A stretch of DNA of 64,000 nt. It comes from CAVSCD01 sp963726335. GTDB lineage: Bacteria; Acidobacteriota; Aminicenantia; Aminicenantales; UBA8522. The stretch is from assembly GCA_963726335.1 (NCBI GenBank), contig CAVSCD010000010.1, forward strand, positions 572,117 to 636,116. Direction: 5' to 3'. Made by a program: the position numbers and the translations under genes. The notes beneath the pieces were generated by a model, which saw only the letters and a program-made list of their open reading frames with translations, was not told the origin of the DNA and did no database searches. Shown in pieces: positions 25,664 to 33,245 of the stretch. Position 1 is the stretch's first letter, and every line of letters starts with the position of its first letter.

Positions 25664-26888
25664 GGTCGACGGCCGGGTCCAGGCGCCCCCCTCCAAGAGC
25701 GTCATGATCCGGGCCATCGCCGCCGCCTCGCTCGCCGGCGGGGTCTCGGAGATCAGGAACCCGGCGTTCTGCGACGACGCCCTGGCCGCGCTCGGCGTCT
25801 CCGTGGCCCTCGGCGCCAAGGTCGCCTGCAGCGACAAGACCGTCAAGATCAAAGGGCAGGGCCGGCCGGTCAAGAGCGTTCTCGACTGCGGAGAGTCGGG
25901 CCTGTGCCTCCGTCTTTTCGCGCCCGTCGCCGCCCTGGGAAAAAAGGAGATCACGCTGTCGGCTCAGGGCTCCCTGAAGACGCGGCCGGTGGGGATGATC
26001 GAAGGCCCGCTGGCCGAGCTCGGCGCGACCTGCCGGTCAAACGCCGGGTATCCTCCCCTGACAGTCAAGGGCCCCCTGCGGGGCGGCCGGGCCCGCTTCA
26101 ACGGTTCCCTTTCTTCGCAGTTCCTGACCGGGCTCCTGACGGCGCTCCCGGCCTGCGAGGGCGATTCCGAGCTCGATGTTTTCAAGCTCGCCAGCCGGCC
26201 TTACGTGGAATTGACGATCGCCGTGCTCGAGCGATTTGGGATTTCCGTGAGCTGGGATAGAACACTGGATACTTTCAAGGTCAAAGGCGGCCAGCGCTTC
26301 GTCGCCCAAAAATACGAGGTCGAAGGCGACTGGTCGGCGGCGGCCTTTCATCTGGTGGCGGCCGCCCTGGCCGGCCGGATCACGGTCGACAAGCTGGCGA
26401 ACGACTCCCGCCAGGCCGACCGGCGGGTCCTCGACGTTCTGAGGGCGGCCGGCGCGGCCGTCTCCACCGATGACTCGACCGTTACGGTCGCGGCGGGAGC
26501 GCTCAAAGCCTTCGACTTCGATGCCACCGACTCACCCGACCTCTTCCCTCCCCTCGTCGCCCTGGCCCTCGGCTGCGAGGGCCTGAGCCTCATCCGCGGG
26601 GTCCACCGCCTCAGGCACAAGGAAAGCGACCGGGCCTTGGCGCTGGTCGAGGAGTTTTCCCGGATCGGCGGCCATCTCGAGATCCGGGGAAACGTCATGA
26701 GGATCCGCGGCGGCCGGCTCGAGGGGGGCGTCGTCAGCTCGCGCGGCGACCACCGGCTGGCCATGGCCGGGGCCGTGGCGGGATTGCGAGCCGGCCACGG
26801 AGTCCGGGTCGATGGCGGCGAGGCCGTTGCCAAATCCTATCCCCGCTTCTTCGAAGACCTGGCATCGGTGGGAGGTGACATCACATGA
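25641..26888 (+). CDS. aroA: 3-phosphoshikimate 1-carboxyvinyltransferase (EPSP synthase)
   Basis: It transfers the enolpyruvyl group from PEP to shikimate 3-phosphate. The 415-residue protein has the two-domain inside-out barrel motifs: PPSKSVMIRAIAAASLAGG (Lys of the active site), LDCGESGLCLRLFAPVAAL, ARFNGSLSSQFLTGLL, DWSAAAFHLVAAAL, ATDSPDLFPPLVALALG with the catalytic Asp, LRHKESDRALAL and SRGDHRLAMAGAVAG. The LCLRLFAP element is at the glyphosate-contact region; it differs from the class I LRGNAGTAMRP type, so class II-like behaviour is possible but untested. Its start codon overlaps aroE/K and its stop overlaps aroC. Confidence 0.94.
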   Translation: MRWVKPSKVDGRVQAPPSKSVMIRAIAAASLAGGVSEIRNPAFCDDALAALGVSVALGAKVACSDKTVKIKGQGRPVKSVLDCGESGLCLRLFAPVAALGKKEITLSAQGSLKTRPVGMIEGPLAELGATCRSNAGYPPLTVKGPLRGGRARFNGSLSSQFLTGLLTALPACEGDSELDVFKLASRPYVELTIAVLERFGISVSWDRTLDTFKVKGGQRFVAQKYEVEGDWSAAAFHLVAAALAGRITVDKLANDSRQADRRVLDVLRAAGAAVSTDDSTVTVAAGALKAFDFDATDSPDLFPPLVALALGCEGLSLIRGVHRLRHKESDRALALVEEFSRIGGHLEIRGNVMRIRGGRLEGGVVSSRGDHRLAMAGAVAGLRAGHGVRVDGGEAVAKSYPRFFEDLASVGGDIT

Positions 26889-27886
26889 ATTCTTTCGGCA
26901 GATCATTCCGCATCTCTGTCTTCGGCGAGTCCCACGGCAGCGGTGTGGGTGTGCTCGTCGACGGCTGCCCGGCCGGGCTGGCGCTTTCGACAGGGGACTT
27001 CCTCGCCGACCTCGAGCGCAGGCGCCCCGGACTCCCCGGGACGACCGCCCGCAGCGAACCGGATATACCGAATATCGAAACCGGCCGCCTCGACGGTCGG
27101 ACGACCGGGGCGCCGATCCTCATCACATTCAAGAACGAGGACGCCCGCCCGGAAGACTATAAACGCCGCGGCGAAACGCCCCGGCCCGGGCACGCCGATC
27201 TCGTCGCCCTGCAAAAGTTCGGCGGGTTCGCGGACCTTCGCGGCGGGGGCCACTTCTCGGGCCGGCTGACCGCCGGGCTGGTGGCGGCCGGGGTCATCGC
27301 CAAGAAACTCATCGAGCCGACGCGCGTGGCGGCCCGGCTCGCGAGCGCCGGAGGAAGCGTGGACATCGAGGACGCCGTCGCCGCCGCCCAAAAAGACGGC
27401 GATTCGGTGGGCGGGATCATCGAGGCCCGCGTCGAGCGCGTCCCGGCCGGACTGGGCGAGCCATTCTTCGATTCCGTCGAGTCGGTCCTGAGCCATGTCC
27501 TCTTCGCCGTCCCGGGGGTCAAGGGGATCGAGTTCGGGGCCGGGTTCGCCGCGGCGGGAATGCGCGGGAGCGCCTACAACGACGCCATCGTCGGCCGGCG
27601 CGGCAGGACCAAAACCAACCACAGCGGCGGCATCAACGGCGGCCTCACGAACGGCAACGACCTCGTGTTCCGGATCGCCGTGAGGCCGACCGCGAGCATC
27701 GGAAAGGAGCAAACAACATTGAATCTCAGCACCGGAAAAACCGTCACCCTGTCCGTCCGCGGCCGGCATGACGCCTGCTTCGCCCTGAGGCTGCCGGTCA
27801 TCGTCGAGGCGGCGACGGCGGCCGCCCTGGCCGACCTTTTCCTCCTCGAACAGAGGATCCCGCGGGTCGCGAGGCACAGACCATGA
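26885..27886 (+). CDS. aroC: Chorismate synthase
   Basis: It eliminates phosphate from EPSP to make chorismate, using reduced FMN. The 333 residues include FGESHGSGVGVLVDGCPAGL, DLERRRPG, RPGHADLVALQKFG, GGGHFSGRLTAGLVAAGVIA, GIEFGAGFAAAGMRGSAYND and NHSGGINGGLTNGNDLVFRI, the flavin- and substrate-binding signatures. It is at the short end for the family (usually 350-390), lacking some C-terminal residues but none of the catalytic ones I can identify. ATGA overlaps connect it to aroA and pheA. Confidence 0.93.
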   Translation: MNSFGRSFRISVFGESHGSGVGVLVDGCPAGLALSTGDFLADLERRRPGLPGTTARSEPDIPNIETGRLDGRTTGAPILITFKNEDARPEDYKRRGETPRPGHADLVALQKFGGFADLRGGGHFSGRLTAGLVAAGVIAKKLIEPTRVAARLASAGGSVDIEDAVAAAQKDGDSVGGIIEARVERVPAGLGEPFFDSVESVLSHVLFAVPGVKGIEFGAGFAAAGMRGSAYNDAIVGRRGRTKTNHSGGINGGLTNGNDLVFRIAVRPTASIGKEQTTLNLSTGKTVTLSVRGRHDACFALRLPVIVEAATAAALADLFLLEQRIPRVARHRP

Positions 27887-28950
27887 GCCTGAAAGCGATC
27901 CGGAAGAAGATCGACGGGATCGATATCGAGCTCCTGAACCTCCTCAACGATCGGCTGGAGCTCGCCCTGAGGACGAGAAAGCTCAAGCCGGCCGTCCGCG
28001 ACACGGAGAGGGAAAACGAAGTCATGGCGCGGCTCAAGGAGCGGACCGCAGGGTCAAGCATTCTCTCGGATGAGTTCGTCGAGAAGCTCATCGGCGGGAT
28101 CATCGAGGAGAGCCGGCGGGTCCAGGAGAAGCCGCTCGATCTCATCGGATTCCAGGGCGAGCACGGCGCCTTCGGCGAAGCGGCCGCGCGCCGGTTCAGG
28201 CCGAACCTGGTGCCGATCCCCTGCCCGCAGTTCAGCGACGTCTTCGAGGGCGTCGAAAGCGGCCAGCTCGATTTCGGGATCGTTCCCGTCGAAAACTCGC
28301 TGGCCGGCCCCGTAACCATGGTGAACGAGATGCTGGTCGAGACCAGCCTCAAGGTCATCGGGGCCGTCCGGCACCGGGTCAGCCACTGCCTGTTGGCCCT
28401 CCCGGGTTCGAAGTTCGAGGACCTGGAGAAGGTCTATTCCCATCCCCAGGCCCTCTCCCAGTGCCGGGATTTTCTGGCGGCGCACGGCCTCGAGGGTCTC
28501 CCCTTTTACGATACGGCGGGAGCGGCCAGGATGCTGGCCGCCGAGCGGCCGAAGAAATCGGCGGTGATCGCCGACAGCCTGTGCGCCGGTCTCTATAACC
28601 TCGACGTCATCAAGGCCGGCGTCGAGGACCACCCGCTCAACTTCACCCGGTTCCTCGTCGTCGCCCGCGAGCCGAAACCGGAGCCGGGCGCCAAGCACTC
28701 GATCATCTTCTCGACGCCCCACCGGGCCGGCAGCCTCTACGCGGTCCTCCGGCTCTTCGCCGAAGCGAACATCAACCTGACGAGGATCGAGTCGTTTCCC
28801 TTCCGGAGCGACCCGCGGGTCTACATCTTCTTCCTCGATTTTCAGGCGGGCACGGAGACGGGCGGGCTGGGGGACATCCTGGAGAAAGTCAGGGAAAAAA
28901 CGACGATGTTCAAGCATCTCGGGAGCTACGACGAGGAGGTCTGTCCGTGA
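27883..28950 (+). CDS. pheA: Chorismate mutase-prephenate dehydratase (P-protein)
   Basis: One chain converts chorismate to prephenate and then phenylpyruvate. Residues ~1-85 are an AroQ-type mutase helix bundle (IRKKIDGIDIELLNLLNDR). Residues ~90-270 are prephenate dehydratase: FQGEHGAFGEAAARRF, VPVENSLAGPVTMVNE, RVSHCLLALPGS, YSHPQALSQCRDFL and NFTRFLVVAREP. Residues ~280-350 are an ACT domain (FSTPHRAGSLYAVLRLF then LTRIESFPFRSDPRVYIFF), where phenylalanine would bind and inhibit. This ACT domain is the only obvious feedback sensor in the operon. Length 355 is normal. Confidence 0.94.
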   Translation: MSLKAIRKKIDGIDIELLNLLNDRLELALRTRKLKPAVRDTERENEVMARLKERTAGSSILSDEFVEKLIGGIIEESRRVQEKPLDLIGFQGEHGAFGEAAARRFRPNLVPIPCPQFSDVFEGVESGQLDFGIVPVENSLAGPVTMVNEMLVETSLKVIGAVRHRVSHCLLALPGSKFEDLEKVYSHPQALSQCRDFLAAHGLEGLPFYDTAGAARMLAAERPKKSAVIADSLCAGLYNLDVIKAGVEDHPLNFTRFLVVAREPKPEPGAKHSIIFSTPHRAGSLYAVLRLFAEANINLTRIESFPFRSDPRVYIFFLDFQAGTETGGLGDILEKVREKTTMFKHLGSYDEEVCP

Positions 28951-29720
28951 GGATCGCGGTCTTGGGCGCCGGGCACATGGGAAGGTGGCTCCTCAGCGAG
29001 TTCGCCAGGGACAACGAGGTCGCCGTTTATGACACCGACGGCGCGCGGACGGCGGGGTTGCCGCTCGTGAAATCGCTGACCGGCATGACAGGCCTCGAGA
29101 GGTTCCAGCCCGAGGTCCTGATCAACGCCGTGAGTCTGCAGAACACGGTGCGGGCCTTCGAGGCGGCGGCGCCGCATCTTCCTGAATACTGCCTTCTCTG
29201 CGACGTCGCTTCGGTCAAGGGCGACATCCCCGCGTATTACCGGAGTGAGAAGTTCCGCTTCGCCTCCGTCCACCCGATGTTCGGGCCGACCTTCGCCAAC
29301 GTCCAGCAGCTCAAAGACGAGAATGTCATCATCATCAGCGAATCCGACCCCCAGGGCGTGCGCTTCTTCAGGGATTTCTTCGGCCGCCTGGGTTTAAAGA
29401 TCAGCGAGGTCTCGTTCGCCGCGCATGACCAGATGATCGCCTATTCGCTCGCCCTGCCGTTCGCCTCGACCATGGTCTTCGCCGCCTCCATGGAGAGGAC
29501 GACCGTTCCCGGGACGACCTTCAAAAAACATCTCGAGATCGCCCGGGGCCTGCTCTCGGAGGACGACTACCTCCTGGGCGAGATCATCTTCGGTCCCCAT
29601 TCGCTCGAGCAGCTCGAGAAGGTCACGAACCGGCTCGAGTTCCTGAAGCACGTCATCAAGGGACGGGATTACGAAGAAGCCAAGGCGTTCTTCGCCAAGC
29701 TGAGAGAAAATATCAGATAG
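28947..29720 (+). CDS. tyrA: Prephenate dehydrogenase
   Basis: It oxidatively decarboxylates prephenate to 4-hydroxyphenylpyruvate with NAD(P). It starts at a GTG in a four-base overlap with pheA (GTGA), with GAGGAGG just upstream. The 257-residue protein has the Rossmann loop VLGAGHMGRWLL, CDVASVKGDIP, SVHPMFGPTFANV and an all-alpha dimerisation domain with HDQMIAYSLALPFASTMVF. No ACT domain is attached. Last gene of the operon; nothing like a strong terminator follows in the 100 bases before the convergent lyase gene. Confidence 0.9.
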   Translation: MRIAVLGAGHMGRWLLSEFARDNEVAVYDTDGARTAGLPLVKSLTGMTGLERFQPEVLINAVSLQNTVRAFEAAAPHLPEYCLLCDVASVKGDIPAYYRSEKFRFASVHPMFGPTFANVQQLKDENVIIISESDPQGVRFFRDFFGRLGLKISEVSFAAHDQMIAYSLALPFASTMVFAASMERTTVPGTTFKKHLEIARGLLSEDDYLLGEIIFGPHSLEQLEKVTNRLEFLKHVIKGRDYEEAKAFFAKLRENIR

Positions 29721-29822
29721 GCGCGGCGGCCCCGGCGGCGTCACTTTTCGTGCGCTGGCGTTGTTCCTCGAGGGGTCCCGTCATGGCGCGTCCGTGATCA
29801 CGCTAATGCTCCCGCGACCCCG

Positions 29823-32117
29823 TTATTCGGAGCGAACCGACAGGCATGCCGGTCCTTTTTCGAGCGTCGAGATTACGGTCCACGTCTTGCCGGCCCTCTC
29901 CACCTTGAGCGCGACCGGCCAGGCGGCTTGACCCGCGTCCGCCTCGACGAGTTGCACCGAACGGATGCCGGAGTCGCCTCTGAACGGCTCGTGGACGCAA
30001 ACGAAGGTGCTGGTCAACGGCGTCCCGCCCGTTCGGCGCACCACCAAGTAGGGCAGCTTCTTCCCTTCCTCGTCGCGACGGCGCTGTCCCGGGGCCGAAG
30101 CCAGGTTGACGCGAGTTCCCGGCGCGCCGCACATCCAGAGGCGCAACCCGGCGCCGTCGGCCCACCGCCAGACAGCCGTCCAATCGCCGTCCGCGGTGCC
30201 GCTCCGGATGTCGCCGAGCTGAGCATAGGGGATCTCCGCTCCCAGACTCTCCCCTTGCGTCAGCGTCACACCCGACAGGTCGGGCGATCCCGCCTCGGCG
30301 TGATACGACCAGTCGTGAACGGTCCCGCCGCGGACGCGGAATATATCGACGACGACGGGCGCTCCCGTCTCCGTCGGGATCTGGACGACGGTCCTCCGGT
30401 ATTCCGAGGTCTTGCCCGGATAGGCGGCCGGCGCCTCGGCCTCGACGGCCTGGACCGGGTCGTCCAGACGGACGAACACCGGGCGGGCCTTCCCGGGCTT
30501 GGCCTGGGATTGACGGTCCACGACGACCGTGTTGTGGGCGAGAGTCTGGATCGTCCATGGCTCCCGCAGAGGATGCGCCGCGTAGACATAACCAAGGTCG
30601 CTCGCCATCTCGCGGCCGAAGGCCCAGAGCATGATCCCGAGCCGGTCGAAATGGCAATGCCCGTCGGCCCATTCGCCGTGGTCGAAAAAGACCACTTCGG
30701 GGTCGGCGTCGCGCGACCGCATCATCGTGATCCCCAGGTGGGGCAGATGGATGCTCGGGAGCGGGGAGGACTCGGCAGGACCGAGCTCCTTCAATTTCCC
30801 GTCGATCCCCGGATCGCGGTTCCAGAAGGCGAACTCATCCCCCTCCTCGAGGAGGCGCCCGCCGTAGGCGCGATCGAGAGCCGCCAGGTTATCACGGCCT
30901 CCGTACCAGGCGCAGTTGATTTCGGCCAGGGTCGGGGACGGGCGGGTTTCGACATGCGAATCGGACATGGCCGGCACGGTCCCGTCGGGCCAGATGATGC
31001 CGAAGAGCGCCGCGTTGATCTTTTTCACCTGCGGGATCTGGCGCAGGTCGAGACCGGACCTGTACCCCTCGAGCACCCAGGGTGTCAGGTGGAGGTGGCT
31101 CAAGGCCATCAGGTCGTAGCTCGGCGACCGCTCGATCCAGTGACCGTCGGGCAGCCACCGGCTCTTAACGAACGGCACGAACCCGTTCGTGTCGTTCAGG
31201 ACCCAGCGCATCATGTCGTCGTCGCCGAGTACCCGGGCGATGCTGGCCACGCCCGCGAAGCGGTGGGGGATGTCGTTGACCACGCCCGACTCGGGAGTCA
31301 TGGCGACGAGCATTTCTCCCGCCTTGCGGAAAAGCCCGTCCTCGATGACCCGGGCGTCGCCGGATCCGACCAGGCCGCCCACCCTCATGGCGTCGTAGGC
31401 CCTGGCCAGACTTCCGACGGCCGTCGCGTCCTCGTAATGCCAGCCGCTGATCTTCCCGGCCAGCCCCCAGGGTTTCCGGCCGAAATTCTCCCAGTCCTTG
31501 AGGACGTACCCGGGATACACCTCGCCCATGCGCCGGAGCAGGAGTAGCGATTTCCGGGCGAAAGGCTCTTCTCCGGTGAGCACATAGGCTTCGGCCAGCG
31601 TGACAGCCATCCGAGTCGCGTGCAGGAACTGATAATGGCCGATCACCGAGCGGATGAAAAAGCGCTTCCCGTTGGCGTCACGGTAAAAGGGGAGCTTCTG
31701 CTCGACTCCCTGAGGGTCTTGGCAGACGAAGACGTCATTCTCCGGAAAAAGTTCCAGGTTTGTGGGTTTGCCGCAGAACCGGCAGACGACTTCGTCGGGC
31801 CGCTCGGCGCTCCAGTCCCAGATGTATTCCCGCCAATACTTCCCGCAGTTCGGGCAATCGCAGGGGCGCATCGGCGTCACTTCGGGGACGAAGTGGAGAA
31901 GCCGCTCGTCGGTCCAGGCGGCCCAGCTTCGGGCATCGCCGATCTTCTTCTCATAGATGGTCTTGGCCCAGGTGTATTTTGCCGCGTTGGCCCGGGCGTT
32001 CGCCGTCAGCCGGTTCCGGTAATAGAAAGGCTCGTCCGTTTTCGCGGCGCCGGCGGCGACGGCCGCAAGGGCCAGGCTGGCAAGGAGCATAGTTCTTATA
32101 AAGTGTCTTTTTCTCAT
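29823..32117 (-). CDS. Secreted heparinase II/III-family polysaccharide lyase, putative
   Basis: The 764-residue product begins with MRKRHFIRTMLLASLALAAV, a signal peptide. Residues ~85-115 carry two CxxC pairs (CDCPNCGKYW and CRFCGKPTN), a likely zinc site. The middle is an alpha-helical toroid (HATRMAVTLAEAYVL, HYEDATAVGSLARAYDAM, SPSYDLMALSHLHL). The C-terminal half is the heparinase II/III beta-sandwich (EVVFFDHGEWADGHCHFDRL, then MLWAFGREMASDLGY, and TLAHNTVVVDRQSQ). His and Tyr in these boxes match catalytic positions in the family, which cleaves uronate-containing glycans. Substrate unknown (heparin-like, alginate or bacterial glycan). Convergent with tyrA. Confidence 0.85.
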   Translation of the reverse strand: MRKRHFIRTMLLASLALAAVAAGAAKTDEPFYYRNRLTANARANAAKYTWAKTIYEKKIGDARSWAAWTDERLLHFVPEVTPMRPCDCPNCGKYWREYIWDWSAERPDEVVCRFCGKPTNLELFPENDVFVCQDPQGVEQKLPFYRDANGKRFFIRSVIGHYQFLHATRMAVTLAEAYVLTGEEPFARKSLLLLRRMGEVYPGYVLKDWENFGRKPWGLAGKISGWHYEDATAVGSLARAYDAMRVGGLVGSGDARVIEDGLFRKAGEMLVAMTPESGVVNDIPHRFAGVASIARVLGDDDMMRWVLNDTNGFVPFVKSRWLPDGHWIERSPSYDLMALSHLHLTPWVLEGYRSGLDLRQIPQVKKINAALFGIIWPDGTVPAMSDSHVETRPSPTLAEINCAWYGGRDNLAALDRAYGGRLLEEGDEFAFWNRDPGIDGKLKELGPAESSPLPSIHLPHLGITMMRSRDADPEVVFFDHGEWADGHCHFDRLGIMLWAFGREMASDLGYVYAAHPLREPWTIQTLAHNTVVVDRQSQAKPGKARPVFVRLDDPVQAVEAEAPAAYPGKTSEYRRTVVQIPTETGAPVVVDIFRVRGGTVHDWSYHAEAGSPDLSGVTLTQGESLGAEIPYAQLGDIRSGTADGDWTAVWRWADGAGLRLWMCGAPGTRVNLASAPGQRRRDEEGKKLPYLVVRRTGGTPLTSTFVCVHEPFRGDSGIRSVQLVEADAGQAAWPVALKVERAGKTWTVISTLEKGPACLSVRSE

Positions 32118-32275
32118 GGCGTCCCTATTTTAATCGATTTCCCATTCCGGGGACACAGCTCACGATGGCCCGTAAGCACCTCTTTTGGTGTGATGATGTA
32201 CTTCCGCCCCTCGCGCCAGCGCAGGTCCGGACGGCGATGCAGCCTAATGGCCCCGTGATATCCAGGTCATGATGA
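32118..32275 (-). repeat. Possible degenerate repeat or coding remnant between lyase and ABC genes
   Basis: On the reverse strand one frame, short and lacking a start, reads GYHGAIRLHRRPDLRWREGR then KYIITPKEVLTGHREL and continues to about 32130, looking protein-like. At its end (32147-32161) the forward strand reads ATTCCGGGGACACAG, close to the arm of the repeat element at 43131-43156. It could be a shortened mobile or repeat element or a pseudogene tail. I do not recognise the peptide. Confidence 0.25.
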
Positions 32276-32335
32276 ATGCGATACGGGTTTCGATGTAAAA
32301 TAGTTTTGCGCGGCGCGAATGAGAGGAGAAAGGCG

Positions 32336-33007
32336 ATGATCCGGATGCAGGGTGTCAGCAAGATCTACGGCACGGGCAAGGCCAGGGTCGAGGCCCTCAA
32401 GGATATCGACCTCGAGGTCAAGGACAACGAGTTCGTCGGCTTGATCGGCCCGTCCGGGTCGGGAAAATCGACCCTGATGAACATCATCGGCTGTCTCGAC
32501 GCGCCCACCTCCGGAGAGTACTTCTTCGCCGGCGAGCCCGTCGCCCGTCTCGATCATGACGAGCTGGCGGCGATCAGGAACAGGAAGATCGGGTTCGTTT
32601 TTCAGAGCTTCAACCTCCTCCCCTACGCCACGGCGGCCGAGAACGTCGAACTGCCGATGACCCTGATGGGAGTGAGGAGGAGGACGCGCCGGGCGCGGGC
32701 CCTGGAGCTGCTGGAGAAGGTCGGCCTCGCCGGCCGGGCGAATCACAAACCCAGCGAGCTTTCCGGCGGGGAGATGCAGCGGGTGGCCATAGCGCGGTCG
32801 CTGGCTAACGAGCCGAAGCTCATCCTGGCCGACGAGCCCACGGGAAACCTCGACACGCAATCGGGCGACGAAATCCTGGCCGTGTTCGAAAACCTCTGGA
32901 AACAGGGCCACACCCTCATCGTCATCACCCACAACCTCAACATCTCGGCCCGGGCCCAGCGAGTGATCCGGATCGTCGACGGCCGGATTGCGGCACCGTC
33001 GGCTTGA
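32336..33007 (+). CDS. ABC transporter ATP-binding protein, MacB/LolD/FtsE-like
   Basis: ATG at 32336 with GAGAGGAG upstream; an upstream in-frame start is poor. The 223 residues follow the MacB/LolD pattern: KIYGTGKARVEALKDIDLEV, Walker A GPSGSGKSTLMNIIGCLD, FVFQSFNLLPYATAAENVEL, signature PSELSGGEMQRVAIARSL, Walker B LILADEPTGNLD and switch VITHNLNIS. Such ATPases drive type VII (mechanotransmission) exporters or lipoprotein release with an FtsX-like permease. No permease or membrane-fusion protein is next to it, so it works with partners encoded elsewhere. Confidence 0.9.
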   Translation: MIRMQGVSKIYGTGKARVEALKDIDLEVKDNEFVGLIGPSGSGKSTLMNIIGCLDAPTSGEYFFAGEPVARLDHDELAAIRNRKIGFVFQSFNLLPYATAAENVELPMTLMGVRRRTRRARALELLEKVGLAGRANHKPSELSGGEMQRVAIARSLANEPKLILADEPTGNLDTQSGDEILAVFENLWKQGHTLIVITHNLNISARAQRVIRIVDGRIAAPSA

Positions 33008-33010
33008 GTC

Positions 33011-33029
33011 CGGCCGTCCGGCGGCCGGC
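33011..33029 (+). terminator. GC hairpin after the ABC ATPase gene
   Basis: Seven-base arms CCGGCCG and CGGCCGG around TCCGG directly follow the stop codon at 33007. No T run follows, so Rho-independent termination is weakly supported. Confidence 0.3.
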
Positions 33030-33245
33030 TGTTCCTGATCGCAAGGATAGAGCCGCATGTCCTCGGACTCGCCCTGCCGATCCATAAAGTCGGGGAGTCT
33101 TCTTATGAGCAGCGCTCAGCCCGCTGTCTTGACGATGACAGGCTGATCGGTTCGCTCCGAATATGCTAAGATGACCGACGAGAAGGGGCCCGGAGGGGCA
33201 CAGATCCGTGCTCAACTTTCGCCCTGGAATGCAGGAGAGCGATCC

